A stretch of 54,575 nt of DNA from an uncultured Eubacterium sp. (GTDB taxonomy: Bacteria; Bacillota; Clostridia; Lachnospirales; Lachnospiraceae), in the NCBI GenBank assembly GCA_947385775.1, contig CANDMI010000016.1, positions 1-54,575 on the forward strand, given 5' to 3'. Below, in pieces: positions 1-8,065 of the stretch (within the stretch, counting starts at the first letter, position 1; each line of letters starts with the position of its first letter). The notes under the pieces were generated by a model. It was given only the letters and a program-made list of their open reading frames with translations. It ran no database searches and was not told where the DNA came from. The translations under genes and the position numbers were made by a program.

Positions 1-24
1 AGCCAATCAGATTTAGGATTGGCT
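1..24. repeat. Short perfect hairpin at the window edge
   Basis: An 8-base arm at 1-8 is the exact reverse complement of 17-24, with an 8-base loop. No T-run follows on the + strand. It could be the terminator of a gene lying to the left on either strand, but that gene is outside the window, so the role is unknown. Confidence 0.35.
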
Positions 25-252
25 TCATAAAACAACCAATTTCACGGATTCAGGTCTTTTTTAATGTGTAGTTCTAATCTGTTATATTATCATAATACAG
101 ATCATAAATCAATTATTTATGCTAATTCTGTTTATTTTAATAATTTAATTTGCTGTTAGATATATTCCGCCATGATCAATGATATTGGTCAAAGATTTGC
201 ATTTTAATATAGTATTTTTATGAGAATGTACATTTGCTTTTTTCATTTGCGC
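25..252. other. AT-rich non-coding stretch
   Basis: No reading frame with a plausible ribosome binding site was found on either strand in this very AT-rich stretch. It leads into the promoter at 253-282 and is probably intergenic DNA upstream of the glycan cluster. Confidence 0.5.
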
Positions 253-282
253 TTGTTAATTTATGGATGTTTATAGTATATT
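253..282 (+). promoter_or_regulatory. Candidate sigma-A promoter for the loaP leader
   Basis: TTGTTA at 253-258 and TATATT at 277-282 are separated by 18 bases. The stretch lies in AT-rich DNA and is followed by a purine-rich ribosome-binding-like sequence and a hairpin. It is the best-placed promoter for a long leader transcript running into loaP. It was found by eye only, so other start sites in this AT-rich DNA are possible. Confidence 0.45.
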
Positions 283-309
283 TTCAATAGAAGTAGTGTG
301 GAGGAAACG

Positions 310-372
310 ATGTATATAAATAATGCCTGCATTTCCATTCGAAATGCAGGCATTATACATACTAAATTCTAA
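310..372 (+). other. Perfect hairpin with a 20-codon ORF inside the leader
   Basis: The arms 321-335 and 341-355 are perfectly complementary (15 bp, 5-nt loop), and six outer bases at 310-315 pair again with 355-360. The same DNA reads as a 20-codon ORF (ATG at 310, TAA at 370-372) with a GGAGG sequence ending seven bases before the ATG. No T-run follows, so it is not a classical terminator. It could be a translated leader peptide, an mRNA-stabilising 5' hairpin, or chance coding across a palindrome. Confidence 0.4.
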
Positions 373-434
373 ATCATCCACCGATGTGATAAATCAGGGA
401 TATATCAAAACTGATTATATATTCTTTCTTAGAT

Positions 435-680
435 TAGCTTACTCTACGAAAAACACAAATCTTAGAATTAAACACTAATTGTATTATAAGCATTGACGCA
501 GAAAAGTCAACCCCTAATTTTTCCCACTCCAAAAAAACGTAAAACATAGCAATGAATCCTACGCAAAAATAAAGTGGTATTTTAAAGTGATAAGTCGGCG
601 GGATAAGTCGGTTTGACGCAGCCGGGGGCTTTAGATAAAAGGCCCCCGGCTTTTTTCGCAGAGTAAGCTACTCTGCGAAA
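435..680 (+). repeat. Three copies of a short element in the loaP leader forming alternative inverted repeats
   Basis: Bases 435-453 are complementary to 652-670 over 19 positions with one mismatch (446/659). Bases 654-665 are also perfectly complementary to 669-680 across a 3-nt loop. The segment 654-670 can therefore pair either with the distant upstream copy or with its immediate neighbour, and it overlaps the U-run of the terminator at 621-656. This fits a switchable RNA leader. A small element with terminal inverted repeats (about 236 bp, 435-670) is the other reading, but no target-site duplication is visible. Confidence 0.45.
621..656 (+). terminator. Intrinsic terminator upstream of loaP
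   Basis: A GC-rich arm at 621-629 pairs with 642-650, with an A-rich loop, and is followed at once by six T (651-656). It lies about 40 bases upstream of the loaP start and downstream of the candidate promoter, so it would attenuate loaP transcription unless overcome. It could instead end an unseen upstream transcript. Confidence 0.75.
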
Positions 681-694
681 GTAAGGGCGTATAT

Positions 695-1354
695 ATGGAA
701 AGCCAGGGATACCATTACAGCGTGCTGTTTGTCAGGACGCAAAAGCAGTTGGAGATGCAAAGGGCGCTTTCCGGCGCGTTCCCAAAAAGCAGGGGAAAAA
801 TCTTTTTGCCGATGAGGGAGTATTACAGGCGCGACAGGAAGGAGACTTGCGTGAAGCCGCTCTTTCCAGGATACCTGTTTGTTTATTCGGACATGGGCCG
901 GGAGGAGCTGCACAGGTTTCTTACGGAAAGCCGGCTGGAGGCGGTTTCTTTCTTAAAGGAGCTTGGGATGGAGCGAAAGGCTTTGGAGGAAGGGAAAGGA
1001 GAGGCGCATGGGAGCGGGCTTTTTGACCTGACAAAGGAGGAGAGCGATTTTTTGGACGCGGTCTTAGATCAAGACGGAGTTTGGCGGATGTCGGCGGGCT
1101 ACCGGGACGCTGGCGGCAGGGTCACGGTCATGGAAGGGCCGCTTACGGCGTTTTCCGATCGGATCGTGCGGGTGGACCGGCATGAGAGGGTCGCCTACCT
1201 GGACTTAAAGCTCCGGGAATTTGACATCATCGCGGGGCTTGAGATAAAGCCGAAAGGGAGCTTTCTCCCAGGCGAAAAGGACACGCCGGCGGAGCTTTGG
1301 GATGGGACAAAAGTGGATTTGGAGGAATTAAAAAAAAGGATGATGCAAGCGTAG
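695..1354 (+). CDS. loaP: LoaP-type NusG paralogue (transcription antiterminator)
   Basis: This 219-residue protein resembles NusG. An N-terminal NGN domain spans about residues 6-105, with the family-typical KPLFPGYLF stretch at 54-62. A KOW-like domain follows at about 140-172. Such specialised NusG paralogues bind elongating RNA polymerase and let it read through terminators in long operons. In Firmicutes the LoaP branch sits next to polysaccharide or antibiotic clusters. The gene is the first of the cluster and has strong hairpin terminators both before it (621-656) and after it (1378-1451), which fits antitermination of the downstream operon. The ribosome binding site is weak (AAGGG around 683-687). 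It is GC-rich like the next two genes. Assignment as LoaP instead of another NusG paralogue rests on position and general likeness. Confidence 0.85.
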   Translation: MESQGYHYSVLFVRTQKQLEMQRALSGAFPKSRGKIFLPMREYYRRDRKETCVKPLFPGYLFVYSDMGREELHRFLTESRLEAVSFLKELGMERKALEEGKGEAHGSGLFDLTKEESDFLDAVLDQDGVWRMSAGYRDAGGRVTVMEGPLTAFSDRIVRVDRHERVAYLDLKLREFDIIAGLEIKPKGSFLPGEKDTPAELWDGTKVDLEELKKRMMQA

Positions 1355-1377
1355 TCGGTTTACCGCTCTTTTGACAG

Positions 1378-1451
1378 AATCCGGGCATAGCGTTCGCGCA
1401 GCGTGGGGCAGCAGCCCCGGGCATGGCGAAGCTATGCCCGGATTTTTTGCG
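1378..1451 (+). terminator. Nested hairpin terminator between loaP and the glycan operon, probable LoaP target region
   Basis: The 14-base arm at 1378-1391 is the perfect reverse complement of 1431-1444. The stem continues with 1393-1397 pairing with 1426-1430, and an inner hairpin pairs 1405-1409 with 1414-1418 around a 4-nt loop. A run of T starts at 1443, followed by a second T-run. It lies 24 bases after the loaP stop and about 60 bases before the next gene, so most transcripts should end here unless LoaP modifies the polymerase. The inner hairpin could serve as a recognition element; that part is inference. Confidence 0.75.
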
Positions 1452-1508
1452 TTTTTATGCCGAAAGCCGCGCGCATCATCTGCATGAAAGGCGATATGGA
1501 GGGAAGCG

Positions 1509-2891
1509 ATGACGGAGATTGCGGCGAGATGCGTAAGGGAGGAGCCACGGTTTTTTGGGCTGGAGAGATTTGACAGAAAAATATGGCTGTCGTCCCCGAC
1601 GATGCACGGCGAGGAGCTGGAATACGTCAAAAGAGCGTATGAGACGAACTGGATGACTACGGCGGGGGAGAACGTTGAGCGGCTGGAAGAGCTTGCGGCT
1701 TCTTATATCAGCGTAAAGCATGCGGTTGCGCTAAGCAGCGGGACGGCGGCGATCCACCTAGCGGTCAAGCTTGCGGCGGAAAGGATTTACGGCAGCCGCA
1801 GCGGGATCTCCACGCCTGGCGGGCTTGGGCCTGGCGGGAGCCTTTTTGGGAAGCGGGCGTTCTGCTCGGACCTTACGTTTGCGGCCACGGCGAACCCGAT
1901 CCTTTATGAAGGGGGCGAGCCGGTTTTTATCGACTCGTCGCCGGAGGACTGGGGCATGGACCCGCGGGCGCTGGAGCATGCGTTCCAGATGCATCCGGAG
2001 GTGAAGCTCGTGGTGTTCGCCCACCTGTACGGGTTCCCGGGGCAGGCCGATAAGATCAAGCGGATATGTGAAAGGCATGGGGCGCTGCTGATCGAGGACG
2101 CGGCGGAGAGCCTTGGCGCGTCGTACAAAGGGAAGCGGACTGGCAGTATTGGCGACTATGGCATAATCAGCTTTAATGGAAATAAGATCATCACCGGAAG
2201 CTGCGGCGGGATGCTGCTGACGGATGACGGGCGCGGAGCCGCCAAAGCGAGGAAATGGTCGGCGCAAAGCCGCGAGAGCGCGCCCTGGTACCAGCATGAG
2301 GAGCTGGGGTATAACTACCGGATGAGCAACGTGGCGGCCGGGATCGCGCTTGGACAGTGGGGGCATCTGGAGGAGCACGTCGCTAAGAAAAAGCGGATAT
2401 ACGAGGCGTACGCGAACGGGCTGGAGCCGCTCGGAGCGGAGTTAAACCCGTATGACGCCGCTAAGGCGGAGCCAAACTACTGGCTGTCCTGCATGAGGCT
2501 TGCGCCAAACAGCCTTTGTCCGATGACGCGCTCGGACCTTGGGTACACATACGAAAGCGTCCATGGGAGGACCTGCCCGATGGAGATCTTAGAGGCGCTG
2601 GAGGCTTTTGGCGCGGAAGGCCGGCCGGTCTGGAAGCCGATGCATTTGCAGCCGATGTACCGAAGCCATGAGTTCGTCAGCGCGGAGGGCGGGCGAAGTT
2701 CGTCTGGCGGGCTTTGCAACGGAATGGAGGAACGCGCGGACGAAGGGAAAAGCCTGTTTGAGCAGGGGGTGTGCCTGCCGTCCGACATTAAGATGACGGC
2801 GCGGGAGCAGGAGCGGGTCATTGAGATCGTGTATGCCTGTTGCAATGGGCGTGAGTTTCAGCGGAGGGAGGCGTGGGATGCGGTCATGTGA
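1509..2891 (+). CDS. DegT/DnrJ/EryC1/StrS-family sugar aminotransferase (PglE-like)
   Basis: This is a PLP-dependent aminotransferase of about 460 residues that would transfer an amino group to a 4-keto nucleotide sugar. The cofactor-binding SSGTAA is at about 76-81, the acidic DAAES at 197-201, and the Schiff-base lysine is probably K226 in the stretch SFNGNK. The family is usually about 370-400 residues. Here a glycine/serine-rich insertion near 94-116 and another near 395-410 lengthen it. The start has a good GGAGGG about six bases upstream. The gene overlaps the PglC-like gene by 14 bases, an order typical of di-N-acetylbacillosamine-type loci. No 4,6-dehydratase gene is in the window to supply its substrate. 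The exact sugar is not determined. Confidence 0.85.
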   Translation: MTEIAARCVREEPRFFGLERFDRKIWLSSPTMHGEELEYVKRAYETNWMTTAGENVERLEELAASYISVKHAVALSSGTAAIHLAVKLAAERIYGSRSGISTPGGLGPGGSLFGKRAFCSDLTFAATANPILYEGGEPVFIDSSPEDWGMDPRALEHAFQMHPEVKLVVFAHLYGFPGQADKIKRICERHGALLIEDAAESLGASYKGKRTGSIGDYGIISFNGNKIITGSCGGMLLTDDGRGAAKARKWSAQSRESAPWYQHEELGYNYRMSNVAAGIALGQWGHLEEHVAKKKRIYEAYANGLEPLGAELNPYDAAKAEPNYWLSCMRLAPNSLCPMTRSDLGYTYESVHGRTCPMEILEALEAFGAEGRPVWKPMHLQPMYRSHEFVSAEGGRSSSGGLCNGMEERADEGKSLFEQGVCLPSDIKMTAREQERVIEIVYACCNGREFQRREAWDAVM

Positions 2892-3618
2892 GGGCGCGCG
2901 AAAGGCTGTAAGGACGTTTGGGGCGGTGCTTGCGGTCTGCCTGGGGCTTGGGGCCATAGTGGGCGCGGCGGAAAAAAAGCGCGGGAAAATCGGCTGGATC
3001 GACGGCCATAAGCCATATGGGATTTATGAAAGGTCGTTTAAGCGGGCGCTGGATTTTGGGCTGTCGCTTTTTGGGCTGTCGATCCTTTGGCCTGTGATGG
3101 CGGTCACGGCGGCATTGGTCAAGATAAAGCTGGGAAGCCCTGTGATATTTAAGCAAAAAAGGCCAGGGTTGGGCGCGGAGCCGTTCGAGCTTAGAAAATT
3201 TCGCACCATGCTTGAGGGGGACGGCCCTGACAGAGAGCGGCTGACGGGGTTTGGCAAGAGATTGAGGGCGACGAGCCTGGACGAGCTGCCGGAGCTTTGG
3301 AACATTCTAAAAGGGGAGATGAGCATTGTCGGCCCAAGGCCGCTTTTAATGGAGTATTTGCCAAGGTATTCCAAACGTCAGTTACGCCGCCATGACGTGA
3401 GGCCGGGGCTGACGGGGCTTGCGCAGGCTAACGGGAGGAACGGCCTGCCTTGGGAGGAAAAGCTTGCGCTTGATGTGGAGTATGCGGGCCGCATCTCTTT
3501 TTTGCGCGATATGAGGATATTGCTACAGACGGCGGTGGCTGTAATGGGGAGAAGGGGGATTAGCGGCAAGGGTTCAGAGACGATGGAAGCGTTTGTCGGA
3601 AGCGAAAAAAGAGAGTGA
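2878..3618 (+). CDS. Initiating sugar-phosphate transferase (PglC/WbaP-type phosphoglycosyltransferase)
   Basis: This enzyme would transfer a sugar phosphate from a nucleotide sugar to undecaprenyl phosphate at the membrane, the first step of repeat-unit assembly. About 246 residues are read from the ATG at 2878, which has GGAGGGAGG upstream; an earlier start at 2821 lies deep inside the previous gene. The bacterial sugar transferase domain shows the hydrophobic re-entrant segment (RALDFGLSLFGLSIL), the KFRTM motif, the catalytic Asp-Glu in SLDELPELWN, and IVGPRPL. An extra hydrophobic stretch of about 18 residues precedes the domain, so the N-terminus may carry an additional membrane segment. 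The DNA is GC-rich like loaP and unlike the genes that follow. Confidence 0.88.
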   Translation: MRSCEGARKAVRTFGAVLAVCLGLGAIVGAAEKKRGKIGWIDGHKPYGIYERSFKRALDFGLSLFGLSILWPVMAVTAALVKIKLGSPVIFKQKRPGLGAEPFELRKFRTMLEGDGPDRERLTGFGKRLRATSLDELPELWNILKGEMSIVGPRPLLMEYLPRYSKRQLRRHDVRPGLTGLAQANGRNGLPWEEKLALDVEYAGRISFLRDMRILLQTAVAVMGRRGISGKGSETMEAFVGSEKRE

Positions 3619-3659
3619 CATTAATTGTTAGCGAAAAAGACCGCGAATAGGAGGGTGGC

Positions 3660-5258
3660 ATGAAGAAAATATTATTTCTTGGAGTTGGCCGCCGGGTTGA
3701 GCTGGTGCAGGCTTTTCGGAATGCAGCAATGGCGCTTGGCAAAGACATTGTTATTTATGGCGATGATATTGACAATACTGCCCCGGCATTGGCGTTTTGC
3801 GATAGGCATTTTAGGCTTTGCGGGATTAAGGATGACGGATACATAGATGAGCTGTTAGCGCAAGCGATGGAGGAACGCATAAATCTTATCATACCAACCA
3901 TAGATACGAATCTGATGATGCTTGCGGAAAATAGAGAGAGATTTCAACAATATGGGATTAAGGTTTTAATATCATTGCCATCAATGGTTCGGAGTTGCAG
4001 GGATAAAAATTTGACGCACCAATTTTTTGTGGATTGCGGATTAAGTTCGCCGACTCCTGTGAGTGATTGGAGAAAATATAAAAGTGGCTATCCGGCTTTT
4101 ATTAAGCCGAAAGACGGATCTAGCTCTGTAAACGCATATAAAGTTGAAAAGGAATATGAATTAGAAGCGTATGCTGGGCGGATTGATGATTATATTGTCC
4201 AGCCATTTATTGATGGAACAGAATATACGGTGGATATATTTGCGGATTTTGACGGAAATCCAGTGTACATTACACCGCGGGTAAGGCTTGCGGTAAGAGC
4301 TGGAGAGGTTCTTAAAACACAGATATCTCTTGATGGGCAAATAATAGAGGAGTGCTTAAAGATTGTAGAGCGGTTTAAACCTTGCGGGCCGCTTACAGTC
4401 CAGCTGATAAGGGATAAAAAAGGCGATGATTGGTTCATAGAAATGAATCCCCGTTTTGGGGGCGGAGCGCCTCTTTCTATGAAATCGGGTGCAGGAAGCG
4501 CGCAAGCGCTGTTGGAATTATTGGACAACGAAGCTGTTAAGAAAAAGATCTTTGTGGAGGATGGCGCAATTTATAGCCGCTTTGAGCAGTCAGTTCGAAT
4601 TACTGAGGGGAAGAGTGGGATTAAAGGCGTTATTTTTGACTTGGACGATACGCTTTATCCAGAAAAGGAATATGTAAGGAGCGGTTTTAAAGCGATCGCG
4701 CTATATTTAGGTGATGAGAAGATTGCAGATGAATTGTGGAAGGAATTTGAAGCGGGACGCCTTGCAATAGATGAGGCATTAAAGCAAATCGGCCGAGAAA
4801 ATGAGGTGGATGCATGTATTTGCGTATTCCGGGAGCACAAGCCAGACATACATTTTTACGATGGAATTCTAGAGTTCATAAGAGGATTGCAACACAGAGG
4901 CGTTAGAGTTGGGATTATTACAGACGGCAGACCAAATGGACAGCGAAATAAGATCAAAGCGCTTGGTTTGGATGAGTTGGTCGGTGAAACAAATATTATT
5001 ATCACAGATGAGCTGGGCGGGATTCAATTTCGCAAGCCCTGTGATGTCGCATTTCGTATCTTGGCGCGGCGATGGAAGATAAATTATGAGGAGATCGTTT
5101 ATATTGGGGATAATGTAAAAAAAGATTTCCAAGCGGCGCGGCAGTTGGGGATGCAGAGTGTTTGGTATCGAAATAGGGATGGACTGTATAAAAATTCGCC
5201 GCAGTTTCAGATCAGAGAAATTGAGAATATAAAACAATTGGATGGGATGTTTGCATGA
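3660..5258 (+). CDS. ATP-grasp ligase fused to a HAD-family phosphatase
   Basis: The protein has 532 residues in two domains. Residues 1 to about 310 form an ATP-grasp ligase of the CarB/PylC type, with the nucleotide-binding segment FIKPKDGSSSV near 148-157 and the metal-binding EMNPRFGGG at 261-269. From about 322 a HAD hydrolase begins, with DLDDT at 327-331 and the acidic YIGDN motif near 477. ATP-grasp enzymes form amide or similar bonds through acyl phosphates, so it may attach an amino acid or acid to a sugar. The HAD half would remove a phosphate. The substrate is unknown. It opens the AT-rich part of the cluster behind AGGAGG and overlaps the next gene by 4 bases. Confidence 0.85.
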   Translation: MKKILFLGVGRRVELVQAFRNAAMALGKDIVIYGDDIDNTAPALAFCDRHFRLCGIKDDGYIDELLAQAMEERINLIIPTIDTNLMMLAENRERFQQYGIKVLISLPSMVRSCRDKNLTHQFFVDCGLSSPTPVSDWRKYKSGYPAFIKPKDGSSSVNAYKVEKEYELEAYAGRIDDYIVQPFIDGTEYTVDIFADFDGNPVYITPRVRLAVRAGEVLKTQISLDGQIIEECLKIVERFKPCGPLTVQLIRDKKGDDWFIEMNPRFGGGAPLSMKSGAGSAQALLELLDNEAVKKKIFVEDGAIYSRFEQSVRITEGKSGIKGVIFDLDDTLYPEKEYVRSGFKAIALYLGDEKIADELWKEFEAGRLAIDEALKQIGRENEVDACICVFREHKPDIHFYDGILEFIRGLQHRGVRVGIITDGRPNGQRNKIKALGLDELVGETNIIITDELGGIQFRKPCDVAFRILARRWKINYEEIVYIGDNVKKDFQAARQLGMQSVWYRNRDGLYKNSPQFQIREIENIKQLDGMFA

Positions 5259-6409
5259 AAAAAATGCTCATGGTAGCCAGCGTTGCGCCTATGATAGGGA
5301 GCTTTCACATGAATCACATAAGTGTTCTTCAGGATATGGGATATGAAGTTCATGTGGCGTGTAATTTTAAAGACACAAGCGTATGGCCTGCGGAAAGGAT
5401 CAATGAGTTTGCCAAAGAATTGATAAGGGCAGGCGTTTTCTATCATCAAGTTGAGTTTAGCAGAAGCCCAAAAAATATAAAGAAGATACAGAAGTCTTTT
5501 ACACGAATGGATTTCTTGCTTAAAGATAACGAGTTTGATTTTGTACACTGTCACACACCGCTTGCCAGCGCAATAACAAGGATTATTTGTCATAGATACG
5601 GCGTGAAGGTGATGTATACAGCGCATGGTTTTCATTTTTATGACGGGGCGCCGGTTAAGAACTGGCTGGTTTACTATCCGGTTGAAAAAATACTTAGCCG
5701 TTTTACGGATATTCTCATTACGATAAATAAAGAAGATTATAAAAGGGCAAAGCACAGATTTCATGCGAAAAAGACCAAATATATACCTGGCGTTGGCGTA
5801 GATACAAACAAGTTTGCGCCTTCGTTATTGGGAAGAGAGAGGATAAGGAAAGAATTAAATGTTCCAAAAGACAGAACCGTATTGTTAAGCGTTGGGGAGC
5901 TGAATGAAAATAAAAACCACGAAATAGTGATAAAAGCGATCAGAGGGATGAATTTAACTTATGTTATTGTGGGTAAGGGAAAGTTGGCTGGCCGCCTTAG
6001 GTCTGTAGCGGAAAAATTGAATGTCGATTTACGGTTGATGGGGTTTCGGGCGGATGTCGCTGATTTTTATAATGCGGCGGATTTATATATTTTGCCAAGC
6101 TTGCGGGAAGGATTGAATGTGTCGCTTATGGAAGCGATGGCATCTGGACTTGCTGTGGCGTGCGGGCATATCAGGGGAAATACGGATTTAGTGTCGGTTG
6201 CATTATTTAATCCGCTGAACATAGACGAAATAAAGGCATCCATAAAATATGCTATGAAACATAAGAAAAGGCTTGGAAGCTGCAATTTAAAAAAAATACA
6301 GTCATTTGATATCCCGTCAGTTCAGAAAATGGTTATGGCTGTTTATCAAGAATGTCGCTGCATGTATCAAAAAGAGCAGTCTGTGCAGGAGGCGCAATTT
6401 GATTCCTAA
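5255..6409 (+). CDS. Glycosyltransferase family 4 (GT-B fold)
   Basis: This 384-residue protein has the layout of a capsule-type GT4 enzyme. The N-terminal half has VHCHTPLAS (97-105) and TAHGFHFYDG (122-131). The C-terminal half carries the sugar-nucleotide-binding E-x7-E pattern, with E285 and E293 in LREGLNVSLMEAMASG. It probably adds a sugar to the lipid-linked repeat unit on the cytoplasmic face of the membrane. It starts with ATGA overlapping the preceding stop, so translation is coupled. Sugar donor and acceptor cannot be read from the sequence. Confidence 0.88.
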   Translation: MKKMLMVASVAPMIGSFHMNHISVLQDMGYEVHVACNFKDTSVWPAERINEFAKELIRAGVFYHQVEFSRSPKNIKKIQKSFTRMDFLLKDNEFDFVHCHTPLASAITRIICHRYGVKVMYTAHGFHFYDGAPVKNWLVYYPVEKILSRFTDILITINKEDYKRAKHRFHAKKTKYIPGVGVDTNKFAPSLLGRERIRKELNVPKDRTVLLSVGELNENKNHEIVIKAIRGMNLTYVIVGKGKLAGRLRSVAEKLNVDLRLMGFRADVADFYNAADLYILPSLREGLNVSLMEAMASGLAVACGHIRGNTDLVSVALFNPLNIDEIKASIKYAMKHKKRLGSCNLKKIQSFDIPSVQKMVMAVYQECRCMYQKEQSVQEAQFDS

Positions 6410-7130
6410 AATAATACATTACTGTTGGTTTGGAGGAAAACGAAAACCAGAAAAAGTTCAGAAAAATATAAAAACGTGGCGTTTTCATATGCCTGATTAT
6501 GAGCTGAAAGAATGGAATGAAGACAATTTTAAAATAGGCTCGGCGTGTGATTTTGTAAAAGAGGCGTATGCGGCAAAAAAATGGGCGTTTGTTTCCGATT
6601 ATGTAAGATTAATGGCTTTATATGAATATGGCGGTATATATTTGGATACGGATGTAGAGGTTTTTAAATCATTTGACGACTTGCTTGATCATCATATGGC
6701 GCTTTGTTTTGAATCAAAGGATTATATTGCAACGTCAACTATATTATGTGAAAAGGGGAATCCTTTTATAAGAAGATTTATGCATTGGTATGACAGACGG
6801 TCTTTCATTAGAAAAGATGGGTCGTTGAAATTAAATATGACGAATGTGCGTATTTTGACAAAATTATTGAAAAAAGATGGGCTGGCATGCAATGGGAAAG
6901 AACAAAAGGTTGGAGACATTTTAATCTTACCTCAAAAATATTTTTCGCCAAATAATTTTTTGAATGTGTTTGGAAAGTATCACAGCGTAAATTATTGTTA
7001 CCATCATGCTGACGCCAGTTGGGAAACGGATCACAGATTTAATAAGGTCAATGGAAGGTTGAAAAGGTATGTGGTAGGCATACTTAGAAATAATATCGGG
7101 ACAGATGCGTTTTCAAGGATGCGGGGATGA
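6399..7130 (+). CDS. Glycosyltransferase family 32-like, DXD type
   Basis: This protein has about 243 residues and the GT32 hallmark PKIIHYCWFGG at its very start. The conserved SDYVRLMALYEYGGIYLDTD block carries the DXD metal/donor-binding motif. The start is taken as TTG at 6399 because AGGAGG lies at 6387-6392 with six bases between, and because the family normally begins just before PKIIHY. Longer readings from 6306 run inside the previous gene. It overlaps the previous gene by 11 bases. Related enzymes transfer mannose, galactose or similar sugars in capsules; the sugar here is unknown. Confidence 0.88.
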   Translation: MIPKIIHYCWFGGKRKPEKVQKNIKTWRFHMPDYELKEWNEDNFKIGSACDFVKEAYAAKKWAFVSDYVRLMALYEYGGIYLDTDVEVFKSFDDLLDHHMALCFESKDYIATSTILCEKGNPFIRRFMHWYDRRSFIRKDGSLKLNMTNVRILTKLLKKDGLACNGKEQKVGDILILPQKYFSPNNFLNVFGKYHSVNYCYHHADASWETDHRFNKVNGRLKRYVVGILRNNIGTDAFSRMRG

Positions 7131-7153
7131 AATGAAAGAGGAATCGGTGAAAT

Positions 7154-8065
7154 ATGGAAGATCATGAGATGAAAATATCCGTGTTTACGCCCACATATAA
7201 CAGGAAAAAGTTATTGGAGGATGCTTATAAAAGCTTGTGCGCACAAGATTATAAGAGCATCGAATGGGTTGTCATGGATGATGGAAGCATAGATGGCACG
7301 CGTGAGAAAGTCCTTGAATGGAAAAATGAGAATAAAATAAAAATTAAGTATGCGTATCAGGATAATCATGGCAGATTTTATGCATTCAATCATGCAAAAA
7401 GATACATTACGGGAGAATTATTGCTATTCCTTGATTCGGACAATGTTTTATTGCCTGGCGCCATTAAGCGGATATCGAGTATATGGAGGAGATTAGGGGA
7501 GAAAACAAAAAATATTTCAGGGATGATCGCATATATGGAAGCGGATGGGGAAATCGTTGGCAATAAATTTCCTGATCATGTTAAGATTGCGCGTATCTAT
7601 ACTTTGTATGACAAATACAAACTGTTTGGAGATAAGGCGCTTGTTTTTCGAAATGATATATTGCAAAAATATGAATATCCGGTTTTTGAAGGGGAGAAGT
7701 TTGGAGGAGATGCGATTTTATTTAATCGGATTAACGAAGACGCGCCTATGTATATATGGAGAAAACCGATCATAAAAAGAAGGAATCCAAAAGATTCTAT
7801 AACCAATAACGTAAAGAAACACCATCTTGCGTCACCGAATGGAATGCGTGAACATTATAGAGATTGTCTTTTGCATGAATCGTATGATAATTGGAAGATC
7901 ATGAAGCATTGTGCAGGATACATAGCATACTCACTGATGATAGGAGCGGACATATATGAGATCATAATGGGATCTTCAAAAAAGATTCGGACATGTTGCG
8001 CGTTTCCAGCAGGGGTAATGTGTTTTTTTAAGAATAAGTATGATGAAAGGAAGCTTATGAAATGA
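7154..8065 (+). CDS. Glycosyltransferase family 2 (GT-A fold)
   Basis: The protein has 303 residues and a classical GT-A N-terminal domain: SVFTPTYNR at about 9-17, the VVMDDGS donor-binding motif near 40, and LFLDSDN as the DXD-type metal site near 94. The C-terminal half is less conserved and probably sets acceptor specificity. It begins 23 bases after the GT32 gene and overlaps the next gene by ATGA. A second in-frame ATG lies 15 bases downstream, so the exact start is slightly uncertain. Confidence 0.88.
   Translation: MEDHEMKISVFTPTYNRKKLLEDAYKSLCAQDYKSIEWVVMDDGSIDGTREKVLEWKNENKIKIKYAYQDNHGRFYAFNHAKRYITGELLLFLDSDNVLLPGAIKRISSIWRRLGEKTKNISGMIAYMEADGEIVGNKFPDHVKIARIYTLYDKYKLFGDKALVFRNDILQKYEYPVFEGEKFGGDAILFNRINEDAPMYIWRKPIIKRRNPKDSITNNVKKHHLASPNGMREHYRDCLLHESYDNWKIMKHCAGYIAYSLMIGADIYEIIMGSSKKIRTCCAFPAGVMCFFKNKYDERKLMK

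Noticed and set aside
1-694. A classical ops/JUMPStart element for an RfaH-type regulator
   Set aside because: No match to the enterobacterial ops core was found by eye; the protein at 695 fits LoaP better.
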